Shown piece after piece: positions 1 through 9,110 of a stretch of 64,000 nt of DNA; within the stretch, counting starts at the first letter, position 1, and each line of letters begins with the position of its first letter. The notes under the pieces are model-generated. The model saw only the letters and a program-made list of their open reading frames with translations, did not search any database and was not told the origin of the DNA. The stretch covers positions 9,858,001-9,922,000 of the forward strand of contig NZ_CP080647.1 in NCBI RefSeq assembly GCF_019599145.1, written 5' to 3'. This DNA is from Streptomyces akebiae. Lineage in GTDB: Bacteria; Actinomycetota; Actinomycetes; Streptomycetales; Streptomycetaceae. Made by a program: the position numbers and the translations under genes.

Positions 1-364
1 GGAGCCGCTCCTCCCAGATGGAGGAATGGTCCAGTAAACACTTGGCGACGGCCGTGCTGCGCCCTGTCGTGCCGACGAGCAGCACCGAGCGGCCGCTGCG
101 GCGCAGCACCTGGACCGGAGTGAACTCCGGACAGATGCGGTGCACCGAGGCGATCGCCGTGCGCAGCTGCGCGCCCTGAGGGCCGGACAAGTCGATTCTC
201 CCGCTGAGCGGTTGGGTGCCGAGCCCCGGCACACGCCGCGTCCGGCCGCCACCGAGCATCGGGGCCGTCGTACGCGTGGGGTCGAGGTAGGGGCCGCTGC
301 TGCCCGGCTGGCGGGGGTGCAGCGACCGGGGAGGGGCGGACACGGAGGACGATGCTGCGTACAT
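1..364 (-). CDS. Phosphotransferase-like protein (N-terminal part, cut by window edge)
   Basis: The frame opens at an ATG at 364 and runs off the left edge, so only about 121 N-terminal residues are visible. They begin MYAASSSVSAPPRS and include SGRIDLSGPQGAQL and VLLVGTTGRSTAVAKCLL. I recognise this as the conserved N-terminus of a Streptomyces protein usually annotated as an aminoglycoside-phosphotransferase-family kinase; the catalytic part lies outside the window. The AVAKCLL stretch would hold the ATP-binding lysine, which is inference. The gene is divergent from the NsdB-like regulator, with 236 bp between the starts that must carry both promoters. No strong ribosome binding site is visible before the ATG. 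Coding is convincing; the exact substrate is unknown. Confidence 0.6.
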   Translation of the reverse strand, partial: MYAASSSVSAPPRSLHPRQPGSSGPYLDPTRTTAPMLGGGRTRRVPGLGTQPLSGRIDLSGPQGAQLRTAIASVHRICPEFTPVQVLRRSGRSVLLVGTTGRSTAVAKCLLDHSSIWEERL

Positions 365-600
365 GGGGGAAGACAGATCCCTTCGTGTGCCGGCGATGTC
401 ACGCGCTACCCGCCCCGGCCGTACCGGGGACACCCTGGGGAGTGCCCGTCGGGGCGACCGGGTCGGGGTGGCGCTTTCCTACCTGACACCGGATGGCCCC
501 TGGCACACCATGTAGCGCACCCTGGCGAAGCCTGGCGAATAGTCCCCGAGCAACTGACAGCGGGCTACATTCAACTCAGCCGAGAACCTGGGGGCTTGAC

Positions 601-2097
601 GTGAGCGGACAACCCAATACCCGACTCGCGGACCTGTTCGGCCTGGCCGGCTGGTCCAAGGGAGAGCTCGCGAGGCTGGTCAACCGGCAGGCGGCGGCCA
701 TGGGCCACCCCCAGCTGGCGACCGACACCTCACGGGTACGGCGGTGGATCGACATGGGAGAGGTCCCGCGCGATCCCGTGCCACGGGTGCTGGCGGCGCT
801 GTTCACCGAGCGTCTCGGCCGTGTCGTGACCATCGAGGACCTCGGTCTGGTCCGGCACGGGCGTACGGGGAAACGGCAGGGCGGCGGGAGTGTGGAACAT
901 CCCGACGGTGTGCCGTGGGCGCCCGAACGGACTGCCGCGGTCCTCACCGAATTCACGGGAATGGACCTCATGCTCAACCGACGCGGCTTGGTGGGTGCGG
1001 GCGTCGCGCTCACCGCGGGATCCGCACTCAGCAGCGCCATGCACGACTGGCTGCACACCGATCCGGCCCTCGCGGCCGACGCCCCGGAGATCGACGACCC
1101 CCTGCACGCCGACCCCGCTGGGTTCGACCGTTACGAGGCCGCCCCCATCGGGTCGCAGGAGATCGAGGAACTGGAGCGCTCGGTCGAGGTGTTCAGGGCC
1201 TGGGACGCGGCCCGCGGCGGCGGGCTGCAGCGCAAGGCTGTCGTGGGACAGCTCAACGAGGTGGGAGGCATGCTCTCCTACCGCCACCCGGAACATCTCC
1301 AGAGGCGCCTGTGGGGCGTCGCCGCCAACCTCGCCGTCCTCGCCGGCTGGATGTCGCACGACATCGGCCTCGAACCCACCGCCCAGAAGTACTTCATCAT
1401 CGCCGCCCACGCCGCCAGGGAGGGCGGTGACCGGCCCCGCGCCGGCGAGGCCCTCTCCCGGGCGGCCCGACAACTGGTGCACCTCGGCAAGCCCGACGAG
1501 GCGCTGGACCTCATGAAACTCGCCCAGTCCGGATCCGGCGAGCAGGTCCTGCCGCGCACCAAGGCCATGCTCCACACGGTCGAGGCCTGGGCACAGGCCT
1601 CCATGGGCAAGGGCCAGGCCATGCGCCGCACCCTGGGCCAGGCCGAGGACCTCTTCGTCTCCGACCGGGGGGACGTGCCGCCGCCGAGCTGGATGCAGAT
1701 GTTCAACGAGGCGGATCTGTACGGCATGCAGGCCCTGGCCTACCGCACCCTCGCGGAGCACGAACCGGCCGCGGCCCAGCACGCCCGGCACTACGCGGAG
1801 AAGGCGTTGGACCTCAGGACGAACGCCCAGGGGAGGTCGCAGATCTTCGACTACCTGTCGATGGCCTCGGCCTGCTTCATCGGCGACGACCCGGAGCAGG
1901 CGAGCGGGTACGCGCGCCTGGCGCTGGCGTCGATGGGCTCCAACTCCTCCCACCGCACCTGGGACCGGCTGCGTGAGATGTACCGGCTCACCGGTCAGTA
2001 CTCCAGCTATCCGAAGATCCAGGACCTGCGGGAGGAGATCAAGCTCTCCCTGCCCAAGCCCCAGTCGAAGAACAAGGGCGGCGGCGCCCCGGCGTGA
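601..2097 (+). CDS. nsdB: NsdA/NsdB-type HTH-TPR regulator of differentiation (probably NsdB)
   Basis: The protein has 498 residues, starting at GTG 601. I chose this start because the family begins SGQPNTRLADLFGLAGW. Residues about 5-80 form a helix-turn-helix-like N-terminus (GWSKGELARLVNRQ, then SRVRRWIDMGE). A short Ala/Gly/Leu-rich hydrophobic stretch lies near 120-145. The rest is alpha-helical with TPR-like repeats (for example AAREGGDRPRAGEALSRAAR and HARHYAEKALDL). NsdA and NsdB of S. coelicolor are proteins of this length and architecture that repress sporulation and antibiotic production. The choice of NsdB over NsdA rests on overall resemblance and on the adjacent phosphotransferase, so the symbol is provisional. 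It is monocistronic and convergent with the phosphatase gene 18 bp downstream. Confidence 0.75.
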   Translation: MSGQPNTRLADLFGLAGWSKGELARLVNRQAAAMGHPQLATDTSRVRRWIDMGEVPRDPVPRVLAALFTERLGRVVTIEDLGLVRHGRTGKRQGGGSVEHPDGVPWAPERTAAVLTEFTGMDLMLNRRGLVGAGVALTAGSALSSAMHDWLHTDPALAADAPEIDDPLHADPAGFDRYEAAPIGSQEIEELERSVEVFRAWDAARGGGLQRKAVVGQLNEVGGMLSYRHPEHLQRRLWGVAANLAVLAGWMSHDIGLEPTAQKYFIIAAHAAREGGDRPRAGEALSRAARQLVHLGKPDEALDLMKLAQSGSGEQVLPRTKAMLHTVEAWAQASMGKGQAMRRTLGQAEDLFVSDRGDVPPPSWMQMFNEADLYGMQALAYRTLAEHEPAAAQHARHYAEKALDLRTNAQGRSQIFDYLSMASACFIGDDPEQASGYARLALASMGSNSSHRTWDRLREMYRLTGQYSSYPKIQDLREEIKLSLPKPQSKNKGGGAPA

Positions 2098-2115
2098 CCG
2101 TGAGGGGCCCGCTCC

Positions 2116-3546
2116 TCAGGAGCTGACCCGGGCGACGAGCACGCACGCGTCGTCCGTACGCTCCCTCTCGCCGAACTCCTCCAGCACTGTCCGTACACAC
2201 TCCTGGGCCGTACGCGCCTCGCCGAACCGCGGGGCCAGGTCCAACAGCCGCTGGACGGCTGCCTCTCCTCCCCGCCGGGGGACCAGCCCATCGGTGTGCA
2301 GGAGCAGCAGATCGCCTTGTTCGAGCGTCACTTCGGCCTGCCCGTAGACGGCACCCGAGGTCGCTCCGAGCAGCACGCCGTCCGGCGGGGGCAGCGCGCG
2401 CCCCGTCCCGTCGCGGAACAGCAGCGGGGCGGGGTGTCCGGCCTGCGCCCAGACGAGGGTGCGGGTCGCCGGCCGGTAGCGGCAGCAGACGGCGCTGCCG
2501 AGCGCCGGCTGCACCGTGGTGTCCAGTAACTGGTTGAGGCAGGCCATCAGCCGGCCCGGCTCGGTGCCCGACATCGCCATGCCGCGCAGCGCGCCGATCA
2601 GCATCGCCATGCCCGAGGTCACGGTGACGCCGTGCCCGGTGAGGTCGCCGACGCTCAACAGGCTCTCACCACCCGGCAGTTCGAGGGCGTCGTACCAGTC
2701 GCCGCCGATCAGCGAGCTCGTCGAGCAGGGCAGGTAGTGGGCGGCCAGGTCCAGCTTCTCGGGGCCCTGCTGCGGGAGCCGCAGGGAGCCGCGCCACGGC
2801 GGCAGCACGGCCTCCTGCAGCTCGACCGCGAGCCGGTGCTCGGTCTGTGCGATGTGCCGCTGGCGGTGCAGCGAGTCACGGGACTCGCTCACCACCCGCT
2901 GGCTGCGCCGCAGTTCGCTGACGTCCCGCAGGACGGCCCACATGGAGGCCGTACCGCCGTCGTCGTCGAGCACGGGCTCGCCCATCATGTGCACGGTGCG
3001 CACTCCGCCGCCGGGGAGCACGATCCGGAACTCCCCGTCGATGCGTTGCGCGTCGATGAGGCAGTCCGTGACCATCGCCGTCAGTCGCGGACGGTCCTCG
3101 TCGAGAACCAGCGACGGCAGTTCGTCCAGGGTGAGCGGTGGGGCGGAGGGGTCGCGGCCGAGGATCTGGAACAGCTCGCCGGACCAGCTGGCCTCGTCCG
3201 TCAGGAGGTTCCACTCGGCGCTGCCGACCCGGCTGAGCAGCGACTCGCGCCGTGGGGCCGGGGGCGGCGCGACCGGGACGCCGGCCGTGTCCGCTGGGAC
3301 GGGCGGCGGGGCGGGCCCGTCCCGCAGCTGGGCCAAGTGGTCGTCGAGATCGCTCAGTTGATGCAGGGCCAGGTCGTAGAGCGCCCGCTGCCAGCGGATC
3401 TCGGGATCGGCTTCGTCGGCGGGCGCGTCACGTCGTACGGCGTCCACATCGCCCAGCAGCCGTCGCGTCTGCGAGATGAGCGCGTCGACCGTGCCGCGTC
3501 GGGGCGGCTGGGCGGCGGGGCGATCCGCAGAGAGAGGGGACGGCAT
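2116..3546 (-). CDS. PAS-domain SpoIIE/PP2C-type protein phosphatase
   Basis: This 476-residue cytosolic protein starts at ATG 3546, with CGGAG eight bases upstream. After a Pro-rich N-terminus, residues about 95-210 form a PAS sensor domain (EWNLLTDEASWSGELFQILG, then GEFRIVLPGGGVRTVHMMGE). A coiled linker follows, then a SpoIIE-type PP2C domain at about 250-470 with the metal-binding motifs IGGDWYDALEL, VGDLTGHGV, LLLLHTDGL and RTDDACVLVAR. Such proteins dephosphorylate anti-sigma-factor antagonists and so turn on alternative sigma factors; Streptomyces has many. The PAS ligand cannot be read from sequence. No anti-sigma kinase or antagonist lies next to it, so the partner is elsewhere. Confidence 0.85.
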   Translation of the reverse strand: MPSPLSADRPAAQPPRRGTVDALISQTRRLLGDVDAVRRDAPADEADPEIRWQRALYDLALHQLSDLDDHLAQLRDGPAPPPVPADTAGVPVAPPPAPRRESLLSRVGSAEWNLLTDEASWSGELFQILGRDPSAPPLTLDELPSLVLDEDRPRLTAMVTDCLIDAQRIDGEFRIVLPGGGVRTVHMMGEPVLDDDGGTASMWAVLRDVSELRRSQRVVSESRDSLHRQRHIAQTEHRLAVELQEAVLPPWRGSLRLPQQGPEKLDLAAHYLPCSTSSLIGGDWYDALELPGGESLLSVGDLTGHGVTVTSGMAMLIGALRGMAMSGTEPGRLMACLNQLLDTTVQPALGSAVCCRYRPATRTLVWAQAGHPAPLLFRDGTGRALPPPDGVLLGATSGAVYGQAEVTLEQGDLLLLHTDGLVPRRGGEAAVQRLLDLAPRFGEARTAQECVRTVLEEFGERERTDDACVLVARVSS

Positions 3547-3922
3547 CACGTACTCCGATGGGGGACGGTACGACCAACGCTGACGTAAGGGCCGATTACG
3601 ACTGTTGCACAGCCCGCGACGCGCTGTAAGGGATTTGGCAAGACACGATACGGTGGTGCTTCCGGCATATGCCAGCGTCCTCGCGGTCGGGGTCGCCCAC
3701 CGCGGGTCGATACGCATCCCGAGGGTCCAAGTCGTAGGAATCGTACGTGACTTGACGGACCGTCGACCGCATTCACACATCATTCATTCCCCTGTTCGAG
3801 GGGCATATGTGCGAGCGTTTCCCAGGGATGGTGCGTGACATGGGTCACAGAGGTGAATCCAGGAGGCCGCGTCCTGCGAAACCTCTCGGCAGGAAGAGCT
3901 TCATCCGAAACGGAGACCGTTC
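3547..3922. other. Intergenic region between phosphatase and SsgA-like gene
   Basis: These 376 bp separate two divergent genes and contain both promoters. It is less GC-rich than its flanks around 3590-3660 and 3760-3820. A small hairpin (CCCCT / AGGGG around GTTCG) sits near 3789-3802. I see no convincing reading frame or RNA gene. Confidence 0.4.
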
Positions 3923-4336
3923 ATGACCGTCACGCTGGAACAGCCCGCCCGCGCACTCCTCGTCACCGACGAGGACCGGGAGGTCCCGGTGCCCGCGAGC
4001 CTGCGCTATTCCTCCGACGATCCGCTGGCCGTGCACCTCGACTTCCCGGCCGACATCTCGCTGAACGGTTCCATGGTGACCTGGACCTTCTCCCGTGGAC
4101 TGCTGGAGGAGGGCGTACGGACCCCCGCGGGCGCCGGTGACGTGCACATCCGGCCCAGCGGCCGGTTCCGCACGGTGGTGGAGCTGCACTCCCCCTACGG
4201 CATGGCCCTGCTCAGGTTCGAGAAGGCGGCGCTCCAGCGCTTTCTGCTGCGCAGCTACGCCGTCGTAGCCGCCGGGAGCGAGGAGGTGGGCCCCGCGCTC
4301 GACCGGGGCCTGACGTCCCTCCTGCGGGGTGTCTGA
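3923..4336 (+). CDS. SsgA-like protein (SALP), sporulation/cell-division accessory
   Basis: The protein has 137 residues, starts at ATG 3923 and is preceded by GGAGA. It matches the SALP family across its length: VPASLRYSSDDPLAVHLDF, VTWTFSRGLLEEGV, GDVHIRPSGR and VVELHSPYGMALLRF. SALPs are small proteins unique to morphologically complex actinomycetes. They steer septum placement and peptidoglycan turnover during sporulation; SsgB recruits FtsZ. The paralogue (SsgA to SsgG) cannot be fixed from sequence alone, though the N-terminus looks more like the SsgD/SsgE side of the family than SsgB. It stands alone and is convergent with the next gene, separated by 40 bp. Confidence 0.88.
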   Translation: MTVTLEQPARALLVTDEDREVPVPASLRYSSDDPLAVHLDFPADISLNGSMVTWTFSRGLLEEGVRTPAGAGDVHIRPSGRFRTVVELHSPYGMALLRFEKAALQRFLLRSYAVVAAGSEEVGPALDRGLTSLLRGV

Positions 4337-4376
4337 TGTTCCTCGCGGCGGCGCTGCGGCGGGTGCGGGGCGGGGC

Positions 4377-5480
4377 TCAGTAGCGCAGGACGCCCGCGAT
4401 GCCCCGGGCGTCGCCGAGCGCGCCGTCGGGGACGAAGCGGACCTCCGCGCCGGTGTCCAGGCACCGCTCGACGATCTCGTCCACGATGTCCTCGCGGACG
4501 TCGAGGTCGCCGCTCTCGGCCGGCACCAGATGCCCGCCGCCGTCGCCGTCCGCGCGGACGGCCGTCCGGAAGTTCTCCTCGACGGCCAGCAGCTGGATCC
4601 GGCCCTGCTGGGCGTTCTGGCGGACTTCGTCGACCCCGGCGGCGAACGCCTTGTGACCGCGCGCCGCTTCGAGCCGGCGCGCCACGGTGTCGACGTTCCT
4701 GCGGTCCTCGGCGGCGACCATGGGCCGGACCGCCTGCCACACCGCCTCCGGGGTGCCGTGCGCGAGACCGCCGTGGGGAATGTGGGCGGCGTCCCGGGTG
4801 ACCGTGCCGATCTCGTCGAGCAGGGACAGCGCCGCCGTCTCGCCGGTGACGTACAGGGGCCGCTGCCGGGTGCGCAGCACCCGGGCCACCGCGGTGTCGG
4901 CGTCGCGCAGGAAGTGCCGGGTGTCCTCGTCGCGGAAAGTCGACGGCAGATCGCCGATCCGCTCCTGCCGCTCGGCGTCGAAGTTGTCGCGGTCCCTGGT
5001 CATCGGGAACCCTCCGGTCTGCGCCTCGGTGACGCGGTGGCCGCCGCCGTTCCACAGGGTGACCCGGTCGGCGGAGACCGCGAGCACCCAGAACGGCCGC
5101 TCGGCGGCCTGTGCGGCCACCAGGTTCCGGGTGAGGAAGGTGTCCGAGAGCACCACACGCTCCGGCACCGGGCGGGTCAGCGACCACACCTGGTGCTCCC
5201 CGGGCGCGGCGAAGATGGCCAGGCCGTCCTCGGCGTGCGTCAGATCCACCTCGGCCAGTGCCCGGTCCAGCTGCTCGACGACGTCGTTGCGCCGCTCCCG
5301 GGTGACGGCGGGATCGTGTTCCAGCCGCTTCTTCGCCTCGGCCACGACATTGCGCAGCCGGACCGGGTCCTGGGCGTTGTCGGGCTCCCGGCGGTGCGTC
5401 GGCGTCAGTACCGAGACCGCGGGGTAGGGCCGCGGACGGCGCAGTTCGATCAGGGTCGTGGGACTGAGGGCATGCTCCAT
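4377..5480 (-). CDS. baeRF3-type protein (bacterial archaeo-eukaryotic release factor family)
   Basis: The 367-residue protein starts at ATG 5480, with GAAGAG just upstream. It opens with LIELRRPRPYPAVSVLTPTHR, continues with QLDRALAEVDLTHAEDGLAIFAAPGEHQVW, and ends with VEERCLDTGAEVRFVPDG-type sequence typical of the C-terminal L7Ae-like part of eRF1-like proteins. It resembles proteins assigned to the bacterial archaeo-eukaryotic release-factor families, in Streptomyces often labelled chemotaxis protein without basis. Members are thought to act on stalled or hibernating ribosomes, but this is not shown for this group. It is monocistronic, and two hairpins near 5531-5616 lie upstream of its start. 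Confidence 0.65.
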   Translation of the reverse strand: MEHALSPTTLIELRRPRPYPAVSVLTPTHRREPDNAQDPVRLRNVVAEAKKRLEHDPAVTRERRNDVVEQLDRALAEVDLTHAEDGLAIFAAPGEHQVWSLTRPVPERVVLSDTFLTRNLVAAQAAERPFWVLAVSADRVTLWNGGGHRVTEAQTGGFPMTRDRDNFDAERQERIGDLPSTFRDEDTRHFLRDADTAVARVLRTRQRPLYVTGETAALSLLDEIGTVTRDAAHIPHGGLAHGTPEAVWQAVRPMVAAEDRRNVDTVARRLEAARGHKAFAAGVDEVRQNAQQGRIQLLAVEENFRTAVRADGDGGGHLVPAESGDLDVREDIVDEIVERCLDTGAEVRFVPDGALGDARGIAGVLRY

Positions 5481-5530
5481 CTCTTCACGATAGGACTGAT
5501 TCACGCATCGGGCATTTGGGGTAATCGGCT

Positions 5531-5557
5531 GCCCCGTGCGGGCCTCTCGCACGGGGC
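5531..5557. terminator. Hairpin, possible terminator
   Basis: GCCCCGTGCG pairs perfectly with CGCACGGGGC around a short loop. It lies between the DUF4232 gene, which ends at 5642 on the minus strand, and the baeRF gene start, so it may be a second terminator for the DUF4232 transcript. No U-tract is present, as is usual in Streptomyces. Confidence 0.45.
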
Positions 5558-5574
5558 GGCGGGGTGCGGCGAAA

Positions 5575-5616
5575 GAGCCCGTCGGCGCGCACCGGTGAGG
5601 GCGCGCCGACGGGCTC
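5575..5616. terminator. Strong hairpin terminator after the DUF4232 gene
   Basis: A 16-bp perfect stem (GAGCCCGTCGGCGCGC at 5575-5590 with its complement at 5601-5616) and a 10-nt loop start 26 bp beyond the stop codon of the minus-strand secreted protein gene. Position and strength support a rho-independent-type terminator. Confidence 0.75.
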
Positions 5617-5641
5617 ATCGACGTGGGGACTGTGGTGGCGG

Positions 5642-6172
5642 TCAGCCGACTTCCTTCTTCAGCGCCTTGTCGGCGGCGGCCTTGGACGGCTTCCACCAGG
5701 TCGTCACGGGCTCCCAGACCTTCACCTTCTTGGAGGCGCCCAGCTGCTTCAGCGTGAACGTGCGGCCGTAGAGGTTGGGGTTGGCCGACACCGTGATCGT
5801 GCCGACACGACGCGCCTGCGGGTCCTTGAGGTCGGCGATCGTGCGGACCGCGGCGTACACCGTCTTCCCCGCGCCGACCTTGTACGGGCCGCTCTCGCCC
5901 GACGGCACCGGCTGGGCCGCCCCGTCGAGGTCGCCGAAGGTGACGACGGGAAGGCGGTCGATCGTGCAGGCGCGGGTGCCGGTGTTCTTGACGCTGATGT
6001 GCACGATCCTCGCGTCCTTCGCCTGCTTGGCCCCCAGCTTGAGGACCTTCGACTTGCAGACCGGGGTCTTCGCGGCGGGCTGTGCGGCGAGCCCCTGAGG
6101 GGCGGCGGTGAGGAGGAGCGCGGCGCCGGCGGTGGCGACGGTGGAGACGGTGAGCAAGGAGCGGATACGCAT
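5642..6172 (-). CDS. Secreted DUF4232-type protein
   Basis: The 176-residue product has a clear Sec signal peptide (MRIRSLLTVSTVATAGAALL, cleavage probably after AAQPA near residue 32). A single mature beta-rich domain follows, with HISVKNTGTRACTIDRLPVVTF, the hallmark of DUF4232 proteins; two cysteines (PVCKSK and RACTID) could form a disulfide. The function of the family is unknown and the protein is predicted to be extracellular. The gene is monocistronic, with a strong terminator just downstream. Confidence 0.75.
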   Translation of the reverse strand: MRIRSLLTVSTVATAGAALLLTAAPQGLAAQPAAKTPVCKSKVLKLGAKQAKDARIVHISVKNTGTRACTIDRLPVVTFGDLDGAAQPVPSGESGPYKVGAGKTVYAAVRTIADLKDPQARRVGTITVSANPNLYGRTFTLKQLGASKKVKVWEPVTTWWKPSKAAADKALKKEVG

Positions 6173-6296
6173 CGGTGGAATCCCCCAGTTTCGGTCACAT
6201 ACGGGTACGGCACGCGCAAACGTGACGTCTGCCCAGTGTGACGGCCGGGATGCGCCCGGGGTTGTGCCGGATGCGCGCGTGTTGCACGCCCGATGC

Positions 6297-7934
6297 TCAA
6301 TCGTCGACTCCGCATGAACTCCCGTCGTCCGGCAGCGTCCCGAACAGCAGGAAGTCGTCGACCTTCTCGTGCACGCACTTCGACGACCCGTACCCGGTGT
6401 GCCCCTTGCCCTTGTTGTCGAGGACGACCGCCGAGGAGCCGAGCCGCTTCGCCGTCTCCACGGTCCACCGGTACGGGGTGGCCGGGTCGCCCCGGGTGCC
6501 CACGAGCAGCATCTTCGGGGTGTCGACGTCCCGCACCTCCTCGCGGATGAAAGCGGTTCCCGGGGGGCGGCCGTAGCACATCAGCACCTGGGTGAGCCGG
6601 TACCGGCCGAACACGGGGGAGGCGTCCTCGTAGGCGGCACGCAGGTCCTCCAGATTGTCGGTGATCTTCTTCGCGGTGGGCCGGTCGGGGTCGTCGGCGC
6701 AGTTGATCGCCATGAGCGCGGCGGGGAGGTTGTCCAGCGGGATCTCCTCGATGTCGACCAGGCCGTCGTGCGGGGTCGGGCTGCCGGACGGGGTGGGGTC
6801 GACGGGTTCGTGCGGGCGGGTCGGCGCCGAGCCGCGGTAGGGGGTGGCCGGTGGGGCGAAGCCGCCGCCCGTGAGCGCCATGACGCCTCGTGTGTCCCCG
6901 TCGTGGACGAGCATGTTGAGCGCCTGGGTGAGCATGGGCCACAGCTGTTCGCTGTAGAGGGCGTGGCTGACGGCGCCCACCAGGTCCTGGCCCGTGAAGT
7001 CCGGCCCGAAGTCCGACGGCACGGGGTTCTCGTCCAGCGAGTCGACCAGCGCCACGACCTGCTCACGGGCCGAGCGGGAGTCCTGCCCGAACGGGCACGT
7101 CAGCTCCTCGGTGCAGGCGTCCAGGTAGTCCTCCAGCGCGGTCTGCTGACCCTGCGCACCCACCAGACCCTGCTCGGTCAGCGGTTCGCTCAGGGTGTCC
7201 ACCCCGTCGAGGGCCATCCGGCCCACCTTCTCGGGGAACTGCGCGGCGTACACCGTGCCCAGCCGGGTGCCGTAGGAGAAGCCGAGGTAGTTGAGCTTCT
7301 TGTCGCCGAGGGCGGCGCGCATCACGTCGAGGTCGCGGGAGGCGTTGAGGGTGCCTATGTGCGGCAGCACCTGGCCGGAGTTCTCCTGGCATTCGGCGGC
7401 CGCCCGCCGCAGCCGTTCGAGCGCGGCCTTCGGGTCGTCGGCGTCCTCACCGCCGTCGGTCGCCTCCAGCGCCTCGTCGGTGCCGTCGCCGCAGCTGACC
7501 GGGGAGGAACGGCCCACGCCGCGCGGGTCGAAGGAGACGACGTCGTAGCCCTTGGTGAGGTCCATGAAGTCCTCGCCGACGTAGGCGAGTTCGGGTACTC
7601 CCGGGACGCCGGGGCCGCCGAAGTTCAGCAGCAGCGAGCCGCGTGAGTCGCCGGTGGCCCGATAGCGGGCCATCGCCAGGTCGAGGGTGCCGGCCTGGGG
7701 CCGTGTGTAGTCGATCGGCACGGTGACCTTGCCGCAGCGCAGATCCCGGGGCATCTCCATACCCGTGCACTTCGACCACTTGATCTTCTGGTCGTAGAAG
7801 CGGCTCAGGTCGGGCCGGCCGGCGTCCTTGTCGTCGTCGGCGCCCGCCGTCAGGGCGGGCAGCCCGGCCCCCAGCAGGGCGAGCACCGCGACCGCGGCTC
7901 CGGTGAGAGGGCGCCGTCTGTGCGTTGACCGCAT
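6297..7934 (-). CDS. Secreted TAP-like alpha/beta-hydrolase (tripeptidyl aminopeptidase family)
   Basis: The 545-residue protein starts at ATG 7934, preceded by GGAGGC; the frame stays open further upstream, but only this start gives a signal peptide (MRSTHRRRPLTGAAVAVLAL). The alpha/beta-hydrolase fold shows LLNFGGPGVPG (oxyanion region), FDPRGVGRSS, the nucleophile motif GFSYGT, and late in the protein GTRGDPATP (catalytic Asp) and GKGHTGYG (catalytic His). The C-terminal TAP-like domain and Cys-rich tail (SSKCVHEKV, SSCGVDD) match the Streptomyces SlpD/SlpE/Tap exopeptidases, which remove tripeptides from peptide N-termini outside the cell. Substrate preference is not readable. It stands alone. 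Confidence 0.85.
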   Translation of the reverse strand: MRSTHRRRPLTGAAVAVLALLGAGLPALTAGADDDKDAGRPDLSRFYDQKIKWSKCTGMEMPRDLRCGKVTVPIDYTRPQAGTLDLAMARYRATGDSRGSLLLNFGGPGVPGVPELAYVGEDFMDLTKGYDVVSFDPRGVGRSSPVSCGDGTDEALEATDGGEDADDPKAALERLRRAAAECQENSGQVLPHIGTLNASRDLDVMRAALGDKKLNYLGFSYGTRLGTVYAAQFPEKVGRMALDGVDTLSEPLTEQGLVGAQGQQTALEDYLDACTEELTCPFGQDSRSAREQVVALVDSLDENPVPSDFGPDFTGQDLVGAVSHALYSEQLWPMLTQALNMLVHDGDTRGVMALTGGGFAPPATPYRGSAPTRPHEPVDPTPSGSPTPHDGLVDIEEIPLDNLPAALMAINCADDPDRPTAKKITDNLEDLRAAYEDASPVFGRYRLTQVLMCYGRPPGTAFIREEVRDVDTPKMLLVGTRGDPATPYRWTVETAKRLGSSAVVLDNKGKGHTGYGSSKCVHEKVDDFLLFGTLPDDGSSCGVDD

Positions 7935-8261
7935 GCGTGCCTCCAGGGAAGCCCGGCCAGGGCGGCCGGGGACGACCCCCGGATCACCATAGGCGGCCCC
8001 TCGGGGCCACGCCTCCCGGAGGGCGGGCGGCCCGGAGGTGCCGTACTCTCCGCCGTGTCCAGGACGTACACCGGTGGCGCGCGGGTAGCCCGTACGCGTG
8101 AACCGGGCCGTCGGACCGGCCCGGCGTGCCGCGAGGTCGGCCGTTTCCGGCGTCGCGGCCGTGATCGGGCTTCGGCGAGGATGCTGCGGGGCACGGCCGA
8201 CCACCGTGCCCGCGGTCGCACGGCGGCCGCGCACTCGCGACCTCAGCGAAGGAGCGCAGAG
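7935..8261. other. Intergenic region between peptidase and acetyltransferase genes
   Basis: A 327-bp spacer between divergent genes. It has a GC-rich inverted repeat around 8100-8125 (CCGGGCC with GGCCCGG) and the ribosome binding site AAGGAG of the following gene. No additional gene is apparent. Confidence 0.35.
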
Positions 8262-9110
8262 ATGACCTCTCCGGGCCATCAGGACCTCGTCGTCACCCGG
8301 GCCACGCTCGACGACTGGGCGGTGGTCGCCCGGTGGGCCGGGGACGAGGGCTGGAACCCGGGCCTCTCGGACCCGGCGTGCTTCTTCGCGCAGGACGCCG
8401 AGGGCTTCTTCATCGGCCGGCTCGACGGGGAACCCGTCTCCTCCGTCTCCGTCGTCACCTACGGCGACGACTACGCCTTTCTCGGCTTCTACCTGGTCCG
8501 CCCGGACCTGCGCGGCCAGGGCCACGGCCTCGCCACCTGGAAGACCGCGCTCGCCCACGCGGGCGACCGCACCGTGGGCCTCGACGGCGTGGTCGCGCAG
8601 CAGGACAACTACCGGCAGTCCGGCTTCGAGCCCGCCCACCGCACCTTCCGCTACTCCGGCGTGGTGCCGGAGCCCGCCGTACCCGCAGATGTCCGGCCCG
8701 TGCGCGATGCCGGGCTTCTCGCGGCGTACGACGGGGCCTGTCACCCTGCCGACCGCCCCCGCTTCCTGGAGCACTGGCTGACCGCCGAGGGACACCGGGC
8801 CCTCGCGCGGATCGTCGACGGGCGGCTCACCGGCTACGGCGTCATCAGGCCCGGCCGGGACGCCCTGCGCATCGGTCCCCTGTTCGCCGACACCGCCGAC
8901 GACGCCCGCGCGCTGTTCGCCGGACTGGCCGCCGAGGCCGCGGGCCGAGAGCTGGCCGTCGACGTGCCGGAGCCGAACACGGAGGCCGTGGCACTGGTCG
9001 AGGAGTACGGACTGACGCCCTCCTTCGAGACGGCCCGCATGTACACCGGTCCGATCCGGCCGTACGCGGTGGAGCGCGTCTTCGGGGTCACCACGCTGGA
9101 ACTCGGCTAG
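8262..9110 (+). CDS. GNAT-family N-acetyltransferase
   Basis: The product has 282 residues and starts at ATG 8262, after AAGGAG. The N-terminal half is a complete GNAT domain with the acetyl-CoA pyrophosphate-binding loop DLRGQGHGLATW near residues 80-91 and the downstream GFEPAHRTFRYSG. The C-terminal half (about 145-282) is a second, GNAT-like acetyltransferase_18 type domain without a clear CoA loop. The acceptor substrate is unknown. The last four bases overlap the stop codon of the convergent acyltransferase gene. Confidence 0.8.
   Translation: MTSPGHQDLVVTRATLDDWAVVARWAGDEGWNPGLSDPACFFAQDAEGFFIGRLDGEPVSSVSVVTYGDDYAFLGFYLVRPDLRGQGHGLATWKTALAHAGDRTVGLDGVVAQQDNYRQSGFEPAHRTFRYSGVVPEPAVPADVRPVRDAGLLAAYDGACHPADRPRFLEHWLTAEGHRALARIVDGRLTGYGVIRPGRDALRIGPLFADTADDARALFAGLAAEAAGRELAVDVPEPNTEAVALVEEYGLTPSFETARMYTGPIRPYAVERVFGVTTLELG

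Noticed and set aside
140..604. Plus-strand frame of 154 codons at the left end
   Set aside because: It is antisense to the phosphotransferase-like gene, Arg/Gly-rich and without homologous motifs.
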